DNA from: Thermoplasmata archaeon
GTDB taxonomy: Archaea; Thermoplasmatota; Thermoplasmata; Thermoplasmatales; Thermoplasmataceae
Assembly (NCBI GenBank): GCA_021810575.1
Contig: JAJZIN010000030.1
Coordinates: 1-6,616, forward strand
DNA length: 6,616 nt
Reading direction: 5' to 3'
The notes under the pieces were generated by a model that saw only the letters and a program-made list of their open reading frames with translations, was not told the origin of the DNA and ran no database searches. Shown piece by piece: positions 5,756 to 6,616 of this stretch (its first letter is position 1; every line of letters starts with the position of its first letter). Position numbers and translations under genes: made by a program.

Positions 5756-6616
5756 ATGACCATGCGGCCAAAGTATCGTGAACTGCTTCTTGACGAGGAT
5801 GTGCGAAGATGGTTCGAGAACCTCAGGGCTAAATCTGTGTTGACAGCAACAGTAGCCTTGAGAAATCTTGGCCACTACTGCGAGCTTACGAACACTACCC
5901 CGAAGGAAATCCTGGCTAAAGCGAGAAACAACGAGAAGGATTTCCGATACGAGTTCACAGATTTTGTTAGGAAACTGGAGAAGGAGGGCAAGGCAGGATC
6001 ATACATAGCGAGATTCAAGAAGGTCATTCTATCATGGCTAAAGTTTAACGGTATCGGTTTGCAGTTAACTGTTAACATATCCGGAGAGAACGAAACGCCT
6101 ACAATTGCAAATGAAAGAGTACCAAGCAAGGAGGAGCTAGCCAGAATACTTAGGAAAGCAACCTCAAGAGGCAGGGTAGCCATCGCCATAATGGCCTTTT
6201 CAGGCCTCAGACCGGAATCTCTTGGCGATTATGAAGGAACGGATGGTCTCAGGCTCGGCGACATCAAAGATCTTAGAATATCGGATGAAATCCAGTTCGA
6301 TAAGACACCATCAATGGTTATGGTCAAAAACAAGCTGAGCAAGGCAAGACACCAGTATTTTTCATTCATTGGTGAGGAAGGCGCTACATACATCAAGGAA
6401 TACCTTGAGGAGAGAAGGAAACAGGGAGAAGAACTGACCTATGATTCCCCATTGTTGCAGTTCGATGTGAGAGGCGTAAAGAAGAACAACTTCCTACGGA
6501 CGACTCTGGTTACAAGGGACATAAGGGAAGCGATAGAACAGGCAGGACTGAAGATGAGGCCATACGTGCTCAGGGCATACTTCTCAACTGCACTTGATAT
6601 TGCAGAATCCAAGGGC
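5756..6616 (+). CDS. Tyrosine recombinase/integrase, C-terminus beyond window
   Basis: An uninterrupted 287-codon frame runs from ATG 5756 to the last base with no stop, so the gene is truncated by the window, not by mutation. Residues about 10-100 form a helical SAM-like core-binding domain, and about 121 onward the catalytic domain. Visible catalytic positions are R152 in SGLRPESL (box I), a Lys among K191/K193/K196 in KNKLSKARH before the strand QYFSF (beta-hairpin lysine), and R273 in RPYVLR (box II), where Tyr replaces the first His of the usual HxxR. The later His/Trp and the nucleophilic Tyr would lie within roughly the next 40-60 residues outside the window. Such enzymes cut and rejoin DNA at att sites to insert or excise elements. 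Its place next to tRNA-Ala supports site-specific integration there; a chromosome-resolution XerA is less likely. ATG 5762 is an alternative start. Confidence 0.85.
   Translation, partial: MTMRPKYRELLLDEDVRRWFENLRAKSVLTATVALRNLGHYCELTNTTPKEILAKARNNEKDFRYEFTDFVRKLEKEGKAGSYIARFKKVILSWLKFNGIGLQLTVNISGENETPTIANERVPSKEELARILRKATSRGRVAIAIMAFSGLRPESLGDYEGTDGLRLGDIKDLRISDEIQFDKTPSMVMVKNKLSKARHQYFSFIGEEGATYIKEYLEERRKQGEELTYDSPLLQFDVRGVKKNNFLRTTLVTRDIREAIEQAGLKMRPYVLRAYFSTALDIAESKG

Larger units (their letters stand above)
5707..6616 (+). mobile_element. Left end of a probable integrated element at tRNA-Ala (partial)
   Basis: A tyrosine-recombinase gene immediately follows the tRNA 3' end and points away from it, as in archaeal viruses and plasmids integrated into tRNA genes. 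The crossover would lie inside the tRNA gene, so the visible left boundary is within 5635-5706 and foreign DNA would begin about 5707. Only one copy of the tRNA 3' sequence is in the window; the partner repeat and other cargo would be to the right. The integrase gene is intact as far as seen and lacks a tRNA fragment inside its coding region, so it does not look like the SSV type that splits its own integrase. Confidence 0.55.

Noticed and set aside
5875..6189. Minus-strand open frame of 104 codons
   Set aside because: It lies wholly inside the integrase frame, which carries recognisable recombinase motifs; the antisense peptide resembles nothing and has no start signals.
1..6616. CRISPR arrays, IS ends, rRNA, riboswitches or long repeats
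   Set aside because: I looked for regularly spaced repeats, terminal inverted repeats with transposase frames and conserved RNA cores on both strands and saw none.

Overview
The window reads as chromosome of a thermoacidophilic archaeon of the Thermoplasmatota (Thermoplasma/Ferroplasma/Cuniculiplasma-like). The grounds are an isopentenyl phosphate kinase next to a type 2 IPP isomerase, an archaeal one-domain ZPR1 protein, an archaeal COX2-like cupredoxin, heavy use of AGA/AGG Arg and ATA Ile codons, AT-rich spacers, TATA-like boxes about 26-28 nt before several start codons, U-tract terminators, and a tRNA gene without encoded CCA. The placement is inference from gene content; no rRNA or other marker is present.

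Layout. Everything left of 5503 is on the minus strand. Reading in the direction of transcription, 5503-3185 is a tight three-gene operon: isopentenyl phosphate kinase, type 2 isopentenyl-diphosphate isomerase (fni) and a ZPR1-type zinc-finger protein. The first pair overlaps by 1 bp (TAATG) and the second by 17 bp. After a U-tract and a new TATA box comes an extended-SDR sugar-nucleotide epimerase (3125-2172). Next, separated by spacers with U-tracts, is a membrane-anchored cupredoxin resembling the CuA domain of oxidase subunit II (2007-1378). After an AT-rich gap comes a PLP-dependent aminotransferase (1108-77). Its 3' end overlaps the start of a further gene that runs off the left edge (99-1).

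Right of 5503 the strand flips. A complete tRNA-Ala(TGC) gene lies at 5635-5706, and 49 bp after its 3' end a tyrosine recombinase gene starts and runs open to the window edge (5756-6616, C-terminus and nucleophile not seen). A tRNA 3' end followed directly by an integrase gene is the classic left end of an archaeal integrated element, so the accessory region probably begins here and continues outside the window.

How the genes work together. The kinase makes isopentenyl diphosphate and fni converts it to dimethylallyl diphosphate, the two building blocks of archaeal ether lipids and quinones. The epimerase probably supplies sugars for surface glycans, and the cupredoxin probably acts in electron transfer on the outer face of the membrane. 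The aminotransferase and its overlapping partner form a separate small unit of unknown substrate. The clearest leads are the tRNA-integrase junction and the unusual copper-ligand loop of the cupredoxin. I did not see a convincing wholly new system inside the window.
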